Assembly (NCBI RefSeq): GCF_007754425.1
Contig: NZ_CP037452.1
Coordinates: 4,191,164-4,255,163, forward strand
Length of the DNA: 64,000 nucleotides
Reading direction: 5' to 3'
Source: Gimesia fumaroli
Lineage (GTDB): Bacteria > Planctomycetota > Planctomycetia > Planctomycetales > Planctomycetaceae
The notes under the pieces are model-generated. The model was not told the origin of the DNA and made no database searches. It was given only the letters and a program-made list of their open reading frames with translations. Position numbers and translations under genes: made by a program. Positions 42,796-52,580 of this stretch are shown here, piece by piece; position 1 is the first letter of the stretch; the number at the start of each line of letters is the position of its first letter.

Positions 42796-43527
42796 ATGTC
42801 GCTCGTCATCATTAATAACCTGACCAAACAGTATCACAAGGGAGGCGAGACCATCACGCCCCTCGACCAGGTTTCACTGCAAATTGAACAGGGGGAATTT
42901 CTCTCGTTAATGGGCGCCAGTGGAACAGGGAAATCAACGCTTTTAAATCTGATTGCCAGCATTGATCACCCAGATTCTGGATCAATTATTGTGGACGGGA
43001 TCGAAATCACAGCACTCTCCCGCTCAAAACTGGCACGCTGGCGGGCTGCAAACATGGGTTACATCTTCCAGACGCATAACCTGGTCCCCGTGCTCACCGC
43101 ATATGAAAATGTAGAACTCCCGTTATTACTGTTACCCATGTCCCGCGCCGAGCGAAAAAAACGGGTCGAAGTGGCACTGCAGGCGGTCGACCTGCTCGAT
43201 CGGGCCGATCACTATCCGCGGCAAATGTCGGGGGGACAGGAACAACGCGTGGGCATCGCCCGAGCGATCGTCAAACACCCGAAAATTGTCGTCGCCGATG
43301 AGCCGACCGGAGACCTGGACCCGGAAACATCAGAACAAATTCTGAATTTGCTGCAACGCCTCAATCGAGAGTTAGACATTACCATGTTAATGGTCACCCA
43401 TGATTCAGAGGCAGCGCAGGTCGCGGACCGGCAGTTTTATCTCGATCATGGGAAACTCGTCCTGGTGAATGACGAAAAACCGAAAGCCCTCGCAACCACT
43501 GCCGCTCACGGTAAGGAACAATTATGA
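42796..43527 (+). CDS. ABC transporter ATPase, MacB/LolD type
   Basis: This 243-aa ATPase has all signature motifs: Walker [10 protein letters not shown] (about residue 40), Q-loop [13 protein letters not shown], signature [15 protein letters not shown], Walker [14 protein letters not shown] and switch His in VTHDSEAA. The [23 protein letters not shown] wording is diagnostic of the MacB/LolD subfamily. It hydrolyses ATP at the inner membrane for the permeases encoded on both sides. GGGAGGAAAC lies before the start, and its stop overlaps the second permease start (ATGA). The length and motifs are complete. Confidence 0.95.
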   Translation: MSLVIINNLTKQYHKGGETITPLDQVSLQIEQGEFLSLMGASGTGKSTLLNLIASIDHPDSGSIIVDGIEITALSRSKLARWRAANMGYIFQTHNLVPVLTAYENVELPLLLLPMSRAERKKRVEVALQAVDLLDRADHYPRQMSGGQEQRVGIARAIVKHPKIVVADEPTGDLDPETSEQILNLLQRLNRELDITMLMVTHDSEAAQVADRQFYLDHGKLVLVNDEKPKALATTAAHGKEQL

Positions 43528-44663
43528 AGTTGGTCGGTTACATTCTCAAAACGCTCTGGGGGCACCGAGCCCGCACGATGCTCACCGTTGCCGGCTCTGC
43601 TGTCGCGCTATTTGTGTTCTGCTTCATCCAATCCATTCAGGAAGGAATGAACGATTTGAAACAGCGCCAGGAGGCCCGCGGTTCGTTGATCGTTTTCCAA
43701 GCTAATAAATTCTGCCCCGCCACCAGTCACTTACCTCAGGACTATGATCAACAAATTTCGAAGTTTACCGGGGTGAAAGACGTCATTCCAATCCAGGTCT
43801 TCACGAACAATTGTCGCGCGAGTCTGGATGTCGTCGTCTTCTATGGAGTGCCGCCGAAAAAACTACGCACCGCGCGGGACTTTCAATTCGTTTCGGGCAA
43901 CTGGACTGAATTTGAAACCCATCAGGACGCCGCCATCATCGGCCAATCCGTCGCCGCACGACGCGATATTAACGTGGGCGATAAATTTTCCATCGGCGAT
44001 CTCTCCGTGAATGTCGCCGGTATTTACAAAAGTGATAACCCAGCTGAAGAGAATTACATTTATAGCCACCTGGAGTTCTTACAGCGACGTCAAGGCGTCA
44101 ATCTGGTGGGAACGGTCACGCAGCTCGAAGTCATCCTGCAACCCGGCACGGATCCGATCACTGTCAGTGAAGCCATTGATGAACGCTTTCGGGGAGGTCC
44201 CGTCGAAACCAATACCCGCGCCAAAGGAGTCTTTCAGGCGAAAAGTCTTGGTGACTTATCCCAACTGATTGAAATGGCCCACTATCTGGGACTGGCCTGC
44301 GTCGGACTCGTGCTGGCACTCGTCGCCACCACAACACTGATGTCTGTTGAGGACCGCATACAGGAACACGCCGTCTTGCGGACGCTCGGCTTTTCGGGCT
44401 TCAAAGTATTTGGACTGATACTTGCAGAAAGTACGTTGCTCAGTCTCGCAGGAGGCCTGTTGGGAGTCGGAGCCGCGTTAATCATTCTTAAACTCAGTAG
44501 CCTTTCTGTGGGAGCCGAGGCAGTTACCGTCGCCTTTATTCCCTCCTTACATCTGGCCTGGGTCGGAATGCTGTTGGCGCTGGGTACGGGTATTTGCGCG
44601 GGTGTCGTTCCTGCCTGTTATGCCTCTCGTGCGGAAATCGTACCTGCATTGAGGCACATTTAG
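43524..44663 (+). CDS. ABC transporter permease, MacB/FtsX type (second permease)
   Basis: The 379-aa MacB/FtsX-type permease has TM1 ([22 protein letters not shown]), a periplasmic domain with [22 protein letters not shown]-type segments, and three C-terminal helices ([63 protein letters not shown]). The coupling segment [27 protein letters not shown] matches the family. It overlaps the ATPase gene by ATGA. As its sequence differs clearly from the first permease, the exporter is probably a heterodimer. It ends 7 bp before the stop of a convergent DUF1501 gene. Confidence 0.92.
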   Translation: MKLVGYILKTLWGHRARTMLTVAGSAVALFVFCFIQSIQEGMNDLKQRQEARGSLIVFQANKFCPATSHLPQDYDQQISKFTGVKDVIPIQVFTNNCRASLDVVVFYGVPPKKLRTARDFQFVSGNWTEFETHQDAAIIGQSVAARRDINVGDKFSIGDLSVNVAGIYKSDNPAEENYIYSHLEFLQRRQGVNLVGTVTQLEVILQPGTDPITVSEAIDERFRGGPVETNTRAKGVFQAKSLGDLSQLIEMAHYLGLACVGLVLALVATTTLMSVEDRIQEHAVLRTLGFSGFKVFGLILAESTLLSLAGGLLGVGAALIILKLSSLSVGAEAVTVAFIPSLHLAWVGMLLALGTGICAGVVPACYASRAEIVPALRHI

Positions 44664-44669
44664 AATCGA

Positions 44670-46115
44670 TCAGGTAAGCCCCGGAATGGGCTCCCCTTCG
44701 TAGATATAGTGTGGCCGGTCAACATCGTCGTGCCAGTACGTTGTTTTAGGTAAGCCTAAGGCACGATAGATGGTTGCAGCAAAATTTTCCGGTTTCTGTG
44801 CCTGATCAATGGGAAACCCGCCAATTTTATCCGTCTTCCCAACGACGCGGCCCCCTTTGATCCCTCCACCGGCGAGAAATACGGATTGCACAGCGCCCCA
44901 ATGATCGCGGCCCGGCAAATCATAAACGCGCGCCAGTTGCGAAATCTTGGGTGTCCGACCAAACTCACTGCACATCACAACCAGGGTATCTTTAAGCTGA
45001 CCACTGTCTTCCAGATCATCCAGCAGTGCTGAAACAGCCCGGTCCGTGGGTGGCATTAAGTTATCTTTGAGATGTGGGAACATATTACCGTGAGTATCCC
45101 ACGATTCATTATTGCCCAGATTCACCTGCACCAGATTCACACCTGTTTGAATCAAACGCCGTGCCATTAGCAACGACCAGCCAAACGAGTTTTTACCGTA
45201 ACGTTCCTGAATCTTGTCGTCTGCGTTTGTGACATCCATCGCGTAATGTACTTTGTCATCATTCAGCAGAGAAATGGCAGCACTGCGATAGCGATCAAAA
45301 CTTTCTACCTGACCGGCACTGTCCAGCACGCGACGTTGTTTCCCCAACTCTTTTAAGAGACTAATCCGATTATTCATTCGTCCCTGCGTCATACCTTGCG
45401 ATAGTTTCAGATGCGGCGTCTGAAATACACGCTGATCCGCTCCACCGCGTCTCTGGTGATCGAAATCGTACTGCGGAAACGCACCATACGATTTACTATG
45501 GAACGGAGACGCTTCAATGAACCACGGATCACGATTCGATCCCATTCTGCCAGCAAATTGGCCGGGGATCACACGTCCGGAATTATGCACGATTTTGTCT
45601 GGCAGTACGATCGCAGGCGGCAGATTAGTACGGGAACGAATCACGTCGCCGGCGATGGCGGCGATCGAGGGATGGTCAGTACTCATCGGACGACTCGGAT
45701 TGAACCCGACTGGAATATCCGACCGCCCGGTTAAGATGATGTGATGTCCCATTGAATGTTCGTTCGAACCATGTGTCAACGAGCGACATAACGACCAGAG
45801 ATGACTCCGCTGTGCTAACATCGGCAGATGTTCAGAAATCTGCAACCCCGGAATTTTTGTCGCTATTGGATTGAATTCGCCTCGGATCTCATCACTGGCG
45901 TTCGGTTTCATATCGAAACTCTCATGCTGTGAAAGTCCGCCCGACAGAAAAATAAAGATACAGGATTTCGCAGTTTGGTGTTTAGAGGGAGCGGCTGCTT
46001 GAACCCGTAAAGCGTCCAGATGATTGATTCCTAACCCCAACAGGCTGATAGAACCTGCTTCCAGAGCCGTACGACGGGAAATAAGGGGATGGCTGGTAGA
46101 ATTATAAGCAGGCAT
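44670..46115 (-). CDS. DUF1501 protein
   Basis: The 481-aa start at 46115 (MPAYNSTSHPLISRRTALEAGSISLLGLG) has CAGGAGAG just before it; an ATG at 46154 is less likely. The leader contains an RRTALEAG twin-arginine-like motif. DUF1501 marks are IFIFLSGGLSQHESFDMKPNASDEIRGEFNPIATKIPGLQISEHLP, CSEFGRTPKI and GRDHWGAVQSVFLAGGGIKGGRVVGKTD. It is one of three solitary family members in this window; the usual DUF1553/DUF1549 cytochrome partner is absent. It is convergent with the ABC exporter operon, with only 6 bp between stops. No function is established for the family. Confidence 0.9.
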   Translation of the reverse strand: MPAYNSTSHPLISRRTALEAGSISLLGLGINHLDALRVQAAAPSKHQTAKSCIFIFLSGGLSQHESFDMKPNASDEIRGEFNPIATKIPGLQISEHLPMLAQRSHLWSLCRSLTHGSNEHSMGHHIILTGRSDIPVGFNPSRPMSTDHPSIAAIAGDVIRSRTNLPPAIVLPDKIVHNSGRVIPGQFAGRMGSNRDPWFIEASPFHSKSYGAFPQYDFDHQRRGGADQRVFQTPHLKLSQGMTQGRMNNRISLLKELGKQRRVLDSAGQVESFDRYRSAAISLLNDDKVHYAMDVTNADDKIQERYGKNSFGWSLLMARRLIQTGVNLVQVNLGNNESWDTHGNMFPHLKDNLMPPTDRAVSALLDDLEDSGQLKDTLVVMCSEFGRTPKISQLARVYDLPGRDHWGAVQSVFLAGGGIKGGRVVGKTDKIGGFPIDQAQKPENFAATIYRALGLPKTTYWHDDVDRPHYIYEGEPIPGLT

Positions 46116-46584
46116 CACGACTCTCCTGAATCCAAGAGATGATTTGAAGCGCAAGTGGGATATTTTAATATACTTTACAATGCATCAATATAACCTAATG
46201 CGTAGTGGAGCAAAAGTCCAATCGAAAGTATCTATCCGATCAGTTCTGTTTTTATTTTCGTACCAGGAAATGAGTCAGCACAACCTGTTTATAAAAAATG
46301 GCCTGTTTTCCAGTACTTCGGTAAAGGGATCTGAAATCAAAAAAACTCAGTTCATATTTTGATTGACGAACGACGATATTGATTATATGCTTTGCTCTGC
46401 TGATTCCCTCCCCATTCACCAGGTGGTGGCCGCGTGTGACTCGCTGAAAGTAGTCACTTTAAAAAAATCATTGTTTTGTTTCTTCTCAAGACCTGTATTG
46501 GAATCCGGGTCTAACTCTCAAGGATGATTGTGGGTGCTTTGCTGCGCCCCCAGACGCGCACCATGATGCGCACAGGAGAAATCA
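46116..46584. other. Divergent intergenic region upstream of LexA-like gene
   Basis: The region lies between a DUF1501 gene and the LexA-like gene. An inverted repeat GTGACT (46436-46441) / AGTCAC (46452-46457) is followed by TTTAAAAAAAT, and a GCGCA-type inverted repeat lies directly before the LexA-like start. Either could be a binding site; no standard LexA box was recognised. Confidence 0.4.
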
Positions 46585-46872
46585 ATGAACCAGTATCTAA
46601 CCAAACGTGAACAACAAATTCTTGATTATATTACCCGCCAGATTGACCACACAGGTATCGCGCCTTCCACACAAAATATTGCCACAGAATTCGAGATCCC
46701 TTCGTTAATCCGAGTCACGCGCTATCTAAATGGTCTCGAAGGAAAAGGCTGGATTCTCTGCAATTCTGACCAGCCAGGTGGAATCACGCTGATAGAGAAT
46801 GTTCGTAATTATCGACTCTCACTTTGTGGTGATATTGAGGGTGATCGAGTGGCCCTCAAAAAAAGACTTTGA
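46585..46872 (+). CDS. LexA-like DNA-binding protein without peptidase domain
   Basis: The 95-aa protein is the LexA N-terminal winged helix: LTKREQQILDYITRQIDHTGIAPSTQNIATEFEI (helix-turn-helix), then LIRVTRYLNGLEGKGWI. After it, ENVRNYRLSLCGDIEGDRVALKKRL resembles the very start of the S24 domain, but the Ala-Gly cleavage site and the Ser/Lys catalytic dyad are missing. So it cannot be self-cleaved and is a constitutive or ligand-independent DNA binder, or a shortened relic. AGGAGAAATCA precedes the ATG. Such short LexA-like proteins occur in planctomycetes, so a real family is plausible. Target genes are unknown. Confidence 0.82.
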   Translation: MNQYLTKREQQILDYITRQIDHTGIAPSTQNIATEFEIPSLIRVTRYLNGLEGKGWILCNSDQPGGITLIENVRNYRLSLCGDIEGDRVALKKRL

Positions 46873-47118
46873 GATGAGCCTGCTACGCGCATTTTCACTC
46901 TGACGGGCTGCAACAATCTCGTTTGATACTCCCATCCCTGTACATGATCAAAGGACAAATTATTTGCTTTATTTGCAGGCGAACAATTTCTTAATTTTCT
47001 TTATCTTTTAGGTCAATTCTTCTATCCAAGCACCACACATTAGTGTACGCTTATGTGACAAATTCATGCTTTATTACCGTATAAAAGAACAATCATTTTC
47101 TTCAGAAGGCAGAAATTG

Positions 47119-48465
47119 ATGCTCAGACTGGAAGACCAATCCATTCGACTCTGTGACAGGATGCCACGACGATCTTTTATGCAGATTGGTGGGTTGGCAA
47201 TGGGAGGCCTCTCACTTCCCCAAGTATTACGTGCACAGGAACAGAGCGGTAAAAAATCATCGCATAAAGCCGTCATCATGATCTTCCTCGCTGGTGGTCC
47301 GCCACATCAGGATATGTTTGACCTGAAACCGGATGCCCCCGATGAAGTCCGAGGCGAATTCAAACCGATCAACACCAGCGTGCCGGGAATTCAAATTAGC
47401 GAGCTCATGCCACGCGTGGCGAGCATGATGGATAAGTTTTCCATCATTCGCTCTCTAGTCGGCGCGGAAGGCCGACACGATTCTTTTGAGTGCTGCACGG
47501 GACATCATTTTCGCAGTTCCCAACCACAGGGAGGCTGGCCTGCACTGGGCTCAGCGCTCTCCAAAGTAAAAGGACCTGTAAACCCAACGGTCCCAGCCTA
47601 TATCGATTTGTCGCATACCATGGCACACAATCCCTGGAACATCAAAGGGCCCGGTTTTCTGGGACTGGAACATGCGCCCTTCCGTCCCGATGGCCGTGTG
47701 ATGGATAACATGACGCTTAATTCCATTTCCAACACCCGGCTCACGGAACGCGCCAGTCTCTTAAACAATCTAGACCGTTTTCGGCGTGTCTCAGAAACGG
47801 GACTCACAGATGGTACCTACGATGGATACACGAAGCAGGCATTAGAAGTACTCTCCTCATCTCAACTGGTGGAAGCCCTCGATCTTGAAAAAGAAGATCC
47901 CAAAGTCCGCGCCCGTTACGGTAAGGACAGTCCCAAAGTTTTAAACTACTCGCTCGATAAAGGCTATCAGGCGATTATGTCCCGCTTCCTGTTAGCACGA
48001 CGCGCTGTGGAAGCCGGTGCTCGCTGTGTAACCTGCAGCTTCGCCCACTTTGACTGGCATGGAGACAATTTCGGGCATGCCCGAAAAGTTGTCCCGCTAC
48101 TCGATCAAGGCGTCGCCGCCCTGGTGGAAGACCTGCATGAACGCGGCATGGATAAGGATGTCACTGTTCTGGTCTGGGGCGAATTTGGACGAACACCCAA
48201 GATTAATAAAAAAGCTGGCCGCGACCATTGGCCTCGAGTGCATGCAGCACTCATGGCTGGCGGCGGCATGAAAACCGGCCAGGTCATTGGTTCCACCAAC
48301 CGCCTCGGCGAAGAAGCTGTTGACCGCCCCGTGCATATGCAGGAAGTCTTTGCCACCCTGTATCATAATCTGGGCATCGATGTCGCATCGACAACAATCG
48401 AAGACAACAACGGCCGCCCCCAATATCTGGTTGATGAGCAAACGCCGATTCGTGAACTGGTATAA
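47119..48465 (+). CDS. DUF1501 protein, Tat-exported
   Basis: The 448-aa protein starts at the ATG 47119 (a TTG immediately precedes it), with AGAAGG upstream. The leader RRSFMQIGGLAMGGLSLPQVLRA is twin-arginine type. It has a complete DUF1501 domain: VIMIFLAGGPPHQDMFDLKPDAPDEVRGEFKPINTSVPGIQISELMPR, VWGEFGRTPKINKKAGRDHWPRVHAALMAGGGMKTGQVIGS. It is closer to the copy at 19885 than to the one at 44670 (compare RGEFxPIxTSVxGxxIxELMPR). It has no cytochrome partner nearby. The three copies in one window show the expansion of the family. Confidence 0.9.
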   Translation: MLRLEDQSIRLCDRMPRRSFMQIGGLAMGGLSLPQVLRAQEQSGKKSSHKAVIMIFLAGGPPHQDMFDLKPDAPDEVRGEFKPINTSVPGIQISELMPRVASMMDKFSIIRSLVGAEGRHDSFECCTGHHFRSSQPQGGWPALGSALSKVKGPVNPTVPAYIDLSHTMAHNPWNIKGPGFLGLEHAPFRPDGRVMDNMTLNSISNTRLTERASLLNNLDRFRRVSETGLTDGTYDGYTKQALEVLSSSQLVEALDLEKEDPKVRARYGKDSPKVLNYSLDKGYQAIMSRFLLARRAVEAGARCVTCSFAHFDWHGDNFGHARKVVPLLDQGVAALVEDLHERGMDKDVTVLVWGEFGRTPKINKKAGRDHWPRVHAALMAGGGMKTGQVIGSTNRLGEEAVDRPVHMQEVFATLYHNLGIDVASTTIEDNNGRPQYLVDEQTPIRELV

Positions 48466-48881
48466 GCTTCGCTGGTTACAATTAGTTTGCTGAACGGTAT
48501 CCTGTGAAATTACCTGGTTTTTCTATGAGAATACCAAGCGAGTGAATCTACAAAAACGTTCTTACATTGATCTTTTTGTACGTTCTGCTTCTCTCTACAG
48601 CCCTCATGATTCTAAACTTTTGCATCCCAGTATTTTTGCGATGTTTCAATTCATCAACACGGGCTGAGGTAAAGCACTCATTTCAAAAATAGTGAGCTCT
48701 TTTAATTTATAGATGGTCTATATTTTCTATGGAAACGCTCACTTTTCTATCTTCTGATTTGAATCGTAGCCATATGTCATTTTTTAACCAAACACATCAA
48801 AGCATTTTTACTTTGCATTTCTGTTGATCAATCTCCCCCGTTGTTCACAGGCTAGTGCAATGTGAATCTTCAGGGGGATCA
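48466..48881. other. Intergenic region upstream of signalling operon
   Basis: AT-rich spacer, likely the promoter region of the kinase-led operon at 48882. No gene, RNA or clear operator was recognised. Confidence 0.5.
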
Positions 48882-50564
48882 ATGATTCAGAGTGCGTTGA
48901 CTGAACCAATCGACGAGACCATTCCACCAAAATATGACCGATGCAAAAATCATGATGTCGTCATCAGCCCTGGTGGTACCATTCTGATTATCGAAGACAG
49001 TAATACGCAAGCGCGTATCATCGAAGAGTCTTTGAAAGAACTTCCACTTCAAATTCATTGCACGGGTTCCGGCCACGAAGCTTTAGAATGGTTGAAAGTC
49101 AATAAGGCCGTACTGTTACTCCTTGATTACGAATTGCCTGATATGAAAGGCATCGAGATCATTGATGAACTCGCCCGGCAGGGACAATACCTTGAATTCC
49201 TGGTGATGACAGCTCGTGGAAGTGAAACCGTCGCCGTACAAATGATGAAACGCGGTGCCGTCGATTATCTGATCAAGGATGATACTTTCACCAGTCTGCT
49301 CCCCACCATTGTTGAACGCGCATTAAAGAAAATCAAATCAGAGCAGATCCTGGAAATTGCCCAAAATGCGTTAAAGCAGGCAGAAAAAAGAACGCGGCTG
49401 ATCATCGATTCTGCAGCCGACGGTTTCATCTCCATGTGGGATGATGGCACAATTCTGGACTGGAATAAAGCAGCAGAACGGATTTTCGGCTGGAGTTATA
49501 AAGACGCCATCGAAAAGAATCTCATCGACATGATGATGCCAGAGAAACATCGTGAAGCGTTCAAAGATAAATTATTTGAGTTGAGAAACGAAGATCACAG
49601 TCTGACTCAAAATAAATTAATCGAAGCGACAGCACTCAACAAATCTGGACAGGAATTTCCGATCGAAATTTCCGCGTCCAGTGCCTCAGAAGGCGAACCC
49701 TGCGTATTGAACGCGTTTATCCGCGACATTTCTAACCGCCATATGCTGGAATCCCAGTTGATTCAGTCGGAAAAGCTGGCATCGCTTGGACAGCTGGCCG
49801 CCGGTGTCGCGCATGAAATTAACAATCCCGTTGGTTTCGTAAAAAGTAATGTCGGCACTCTCTGTGAATATGTAGATATTTTCACGCAGTTATTAAGCCT
49901 CTACGAGGAACTCTCACAAGCAATCCGATCTGGTGATAAATCTCAACAGGATCAGTTATTCAAGCAGATCCAGACGGTTCGCGAAGAAGAAGACCTCACT
50001 GATATTTTAGAAGACGTGAAGGAATTACTGACTGAATCGACAGACGGTCTGATCCGTGTCACAGAAATAGTTCAAAACCTGAAAAGCTTTGCCCGACTCG
50101 ATGAAGCCAGCATCAAAGAAGCAAATATCAATGATGGTATCACCGCCACCATGAAAGTAGTCTGGAACGAACTGAAATACAAAAGTGAAATTGTAACGGA
50201 TCTGGGAGAGATCCCCGACATCCGCTGTTCCCCCGGGCAACTGAACCAGGTCTTTATGAACTTACTGGTCAATGCAGCCCAGGCGATTCCGGAACGAGGC
50301 ACGATTTCGATTAAGACGGAAGCGACGGATTCAGAAATCATCATCAGCATCTCTGATACTGGTGTGGGCATTCCCGAACAGGAACTTTCACAAATCTTTA
50401 CTCCCTTCTACACCACCAAGCCAGTTGGTCAGGGAACCGGACTGGGACTCTCAATCATTTATGGCATCATTCAGAAACACAACGGAAACATTTCCGTCGA
50501 GAGTGAAGTCGGCACCGGAACGAAATTCACCATTCGATTGCCACTGGAAGGGATGAGTGCATGA
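48882..50564 (+). CDS. Hybrid sensor histidine kinase (REC-PAS-HisKA-HATPase)
   Basis: The 560-aa start at 48882 (MIQSALTE) has GGGGG 5 bp upstream. The N-terminal receiver (GTILIIEDSNTQARIIEESL to LLLLDYELPDMKG, phospho-Asp in LLDYEL) precedes a PAS domain (LIIDSAADGFISMWDDGTILDWNKAAERIFGWSYKDAIEKN). The kinase core shows the H box LASLGQLAAGVAHEINNPVG (phospho-His in AHEIN), N box VFMNLLVNAAQAI, G1 ISDTGVGIP and G2 GQGTGLGLSII. No membrane helix is present, so it is cytosolic and its REC may receive phosphate from another kinase. Its stop overlaps the next receiver gene (ATGA), making it the head of a phosphorelay operon. Confidence 0.93.
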   Translation: MIQSALTEPIDETIPPKYDRCKNHDVVISPGGTILIIEDSNTQARIIEESLKELPLQIHCTGSGHEALEWLKVNKAVLLLLDYELPDMKGIEIIDELARQGQYLEFLVMTARGSETVAVQMMKRGAVDYLIKDDTFTSLLPTIVERALKKIKSEQILEIAQNALKQAEKRTRLIIDSAADGFISMWDDGTILDWNKAAERIFGWSYKDAIEKNLIDMMMPEKHREAFKDKLFELRNEDHSLTQNKLIEATALNKSGQEFPIEISASSASEGEPCVLNAFIRDISNRHMLESQLIQSEKLASLGQLAAGVAHEINNPVGFVKSNVGTLCEYVDIFTQLLSLYEELSQAIRSGDKSQQDQLFKQIQTVREEEDLTDILEDVKELLTESTDGLIRVTEIVQNLKSFARLDEASIKEANINDGITATMKVVWNELKYKSEIVTDLGEIPDIRCSPGQLNQVFMNLLVNAAQAIPERGTISIKTEATDSEIIISISDTGVGIPEQELSQIFTPFYTTKPVGQGTGLGLSIIYGIIQKHNGNISVESEVGTGTKFTIRLPLEGMSA

Positions 50565-51352
50565 ACCAGAAAACGGTCCTTTGCGTCGATGACGAAATCA
50601 ATGTACTTCGATCTCTAAAACGATTATTGAGAAACGAAGACTATCAGTTAATTACAGCCAACGGTGGCGAAGAAGGTCTCGCTGTCCTCGCTGAAGAAGA
50701 AGTCAGCGTCGTCCTTTCTGACCAGAGAATGCCGGGGATGACGGGTACGGAATTTCTTTCGATCGTGAAAGAGAAATATCCGGAATGTGTCCGCGTGGTG
50801 CTTTCCGGGTATGCTGATGCGGCAACCATCCTGGATTCTATCAACAAAGGGGCCATCTACCGATTTCTAACAAAGCCCTGGAATGATGATGAAATCCGAG
50901 TCACCATTCGGCAATGTTTAAGTCAATATGAACTGCTGCAGGAAAATCGAAACCTGACAGAAGAGATTAAATTACAAAACGTTGAGCTGAATCGGCTCAA
51001 TCAACAATTGGAAGATCTGGTCGGAAAAAGCACACAATCATTACACTTTTCTCAGGATGTACTGGCCAAAATCCCTATTCCGGTTGTTGGAATCAGTGCG
51101 GAAAGTATCGTCGTTTTAGCAAACGAAGCGGTAGACCAGATGTTTCCCACATTACGTGAAGTTCACCTTGGTTCTGATATCAAAGATATTTTTTCCAGTG
51201 ATATTGTGGAAACCGTGACGAACTGTTTATCAGGCAGTAAGCAAACAGAATCCGTTCCTCTGACGATCGATAATAAGCAGGTCAAAATACACTGTAAAAA
51301 ACTGATGGACGGAGACCATTTGCGAGGATGTGTTCTCTCGATGGAAGAATAA
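50561..51352 (+). CDS. Response regulator with REC and PAS-like domain
   Basis: The 263-aa protein overlaps the kinase gene. The receiver occupies residues 1-120 (VLCVDDEINVLRSLKRLLRNEDYQ, phospho-Asp in VVLSDQRMPGMTG, Lys in RFLTKPWNDDEIRVTI). A coiled coil (LLQENRNLTEEIKLQNVELNRLNQQLEDLVGK) then links to a PAS-like C-terminal domain (LAKIPIPVVGISAESIVVLANEAVDQMFPTLREVHLG). It has no DNA-binding or catalytic output domain, so it probably signals by protein contact to the neighbouring HDOD or HD-GYP proteins. The DQRMPxMxG and LTKPWNDD wording is shared with the receiver of the HD-GYP protein at 52580. Confidence 0.9.
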   Translation: MNQKTVLCVDDEINVLRSLKRLLRNEDYQLITANGGEEGLAVLAEEEVSVVLSDQRMPGMTGTEFLSIVKEKYPECVRVVLSGYADAATILDSINKGAIYRFLTKPWNDDEIRVTIRQCLSQYELLQENRNLTEEIKLQNVELNRLNQQLEDLVGKSTQSLHFSQDVLAKIPIPVVGISAESIVVLANEAVDQMFPTLREVHLGSDIKDIFSSDIVETVTNCLSGSKQTESVPLTIDNKQVKIHCKKLMDGDHLRGCVLSMEE

Positions 51353-51353
51353 T

Positions 51354-52580
51354 ATGGATAAATCAAAGCTAAATGATATTTTGAACATGGTACGCTCCGT
51401 GCCGACACTCCCTGAAGTCGCTCAGGAATTAAGTCGGCTCGCGGGAGATCCTACAGCATCTGCACAAGACATGGCCCACGTCGCTGAAGCAGACTCGGGT
51501 CTAGCTGCGCAAATTTTGCGTGTGGTCAACTCATCATTTTTCGGATTTTCTCGACAAATCAGTACGATACCACAGGCAATCGTGGTTTTAGGTACTCACG
51601 GCGTTCGCAACATTGCCTTGGGACTGACCGTCTCGACCCTGCGACCCAAAACAGAATCACATTCACTACATTTTGATGTGGACGATTTCTGGAGACACTC
51701 ACTTTCCGTCGCAATAGGCGCTCGACAACTTGCCAGAGATCTCGTCATCTGCGATCCGGAAGAAGCTTTTCTGGCCGGATTGCTGCATGATATTGGCAAA
51801 TTGATTTTGATTGAATCCTGCACAGAACAGTATGAGGAAATAATTGGAGTAGCGCAATCGAATAATCAACCTCTCCACATTCTTGAAGAATCCCAACTCG
51901 GTTTTACGCATACTGATGTCGGATTTGCTCTATGCGAACGATGGAAGATTCCGGAATCAGTCGCTTACACCGTACAAAATCACCATAACTGGAATTGTGA
52001 CAGGCCCATTACCACAAAGCAGGATCAACTACTGTTCCTGGTAAATACCGCTAATAACTTAGCGAAAGTTTCAGGCATCGGTTTCAGTGGCAATGCATGC
52101 GTTACCCCATTTTGCATACAGACGTCCTTCTCACACAGATCACTTTCAGAGGCACTTCAAAAAACGCTGGAAATTCTTCCATCAGAAGTAGCACATACCG
52201 AGCACCTGTTTAATATTACGTCACAATCCGATTATGGAAATTTCGCGGATTCAGGTCACTTCTGTATTGGAGTCATCGTTCAGAATCCTGATCTGTATAA
52301 AATCATCAGTTTATTACTGTTAAGCCAGGGCATTGTTCCGGTCACACAGCAAGAGCAGATTCCGGCTGAATCAGAAATGATCGCCGTCCTTACAGATTCG
52401 GAATTGAATCCGGAATCCCTACCAGCAGGATGGTCTCAGCACATCATCACTTATCAGTATTCTGCCGAGTCAAACCAGCAGGGATTACAGCCAGACAAAG
52501 CCTTTGAAATTGATGTCGAACAACTCCGCATCTGGCTCAATGAGCAACTCCCAGCTTCTGCTTCGGAGGAATTAGTCTAA
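51354..52580 (+). CDS. HDOD-domain protein
   Basis: The 408-aa start at 51354 follows the previous stop by one base. Residues ~5-210 form the HDOD domain: LNMVRSVPTLPEVAQELSRLAGDPTASAQDMAHVAEADSGLAAQILRVVNSSFFGFSRQISTIPQAIVVLGTHGVRNIALGL, with an HD-like site LAGLLHDIGKLILIE still present and HTDVGFALCERWKIPESVAYTVQNHHN. The C-terminal ~130 residues (ICFCIGVIVQNPDLYKII-type) are unassigned. HDOD domains are non-catalytic HD relatives that bind partners and often link two-component systems to c-di-GMP and the cell cycle. It is followed directly (TAATG) by an HD-GYP response regulator. Confidence 0.88.
   Translation: MDKSKLNDILNMVRSVPTLPEVAQELSRLAGDPTASAQDMAHVAEADSGLAAQILRVVNSSFFGFSRQISTIPQAIVVLGTHGVRNIALGLTVSTLRPKTESHSLHFDVDDFWRHSLSVAIGARQLARDLVICDPEEAFLAGLLHDIGKLILIESCTEQYEEIIGVAQSNNQPLHILEESQLGFTHTDVGFALCERWKIPESVAYTVQNHHNWNCDRPITTKQDQLLFLVNTANNLAKVSGIGFSGNACVTPFCIQTSFSHRSLSEALQKTLEILPSEVAHTEHLFNITSQSDYGNFADSGHFCIGVIVQNPDLYKIISLLLLSQGIVPVTQQEQIPAESEMIAVLTDSELNPESLPAGWSQHIITYQYSAESNQQGLQPDKAFEIDVEQLRIWLNEQLPASASEELV

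Noticed and set aside
46436-46457. Inverted repeat GTGACT/AGTCAC as a terminator or LexA box
   Set aside because: The stem is only 6 bp and does not match a known LexA consensus; noted only as a possible site in the intergenic entry.
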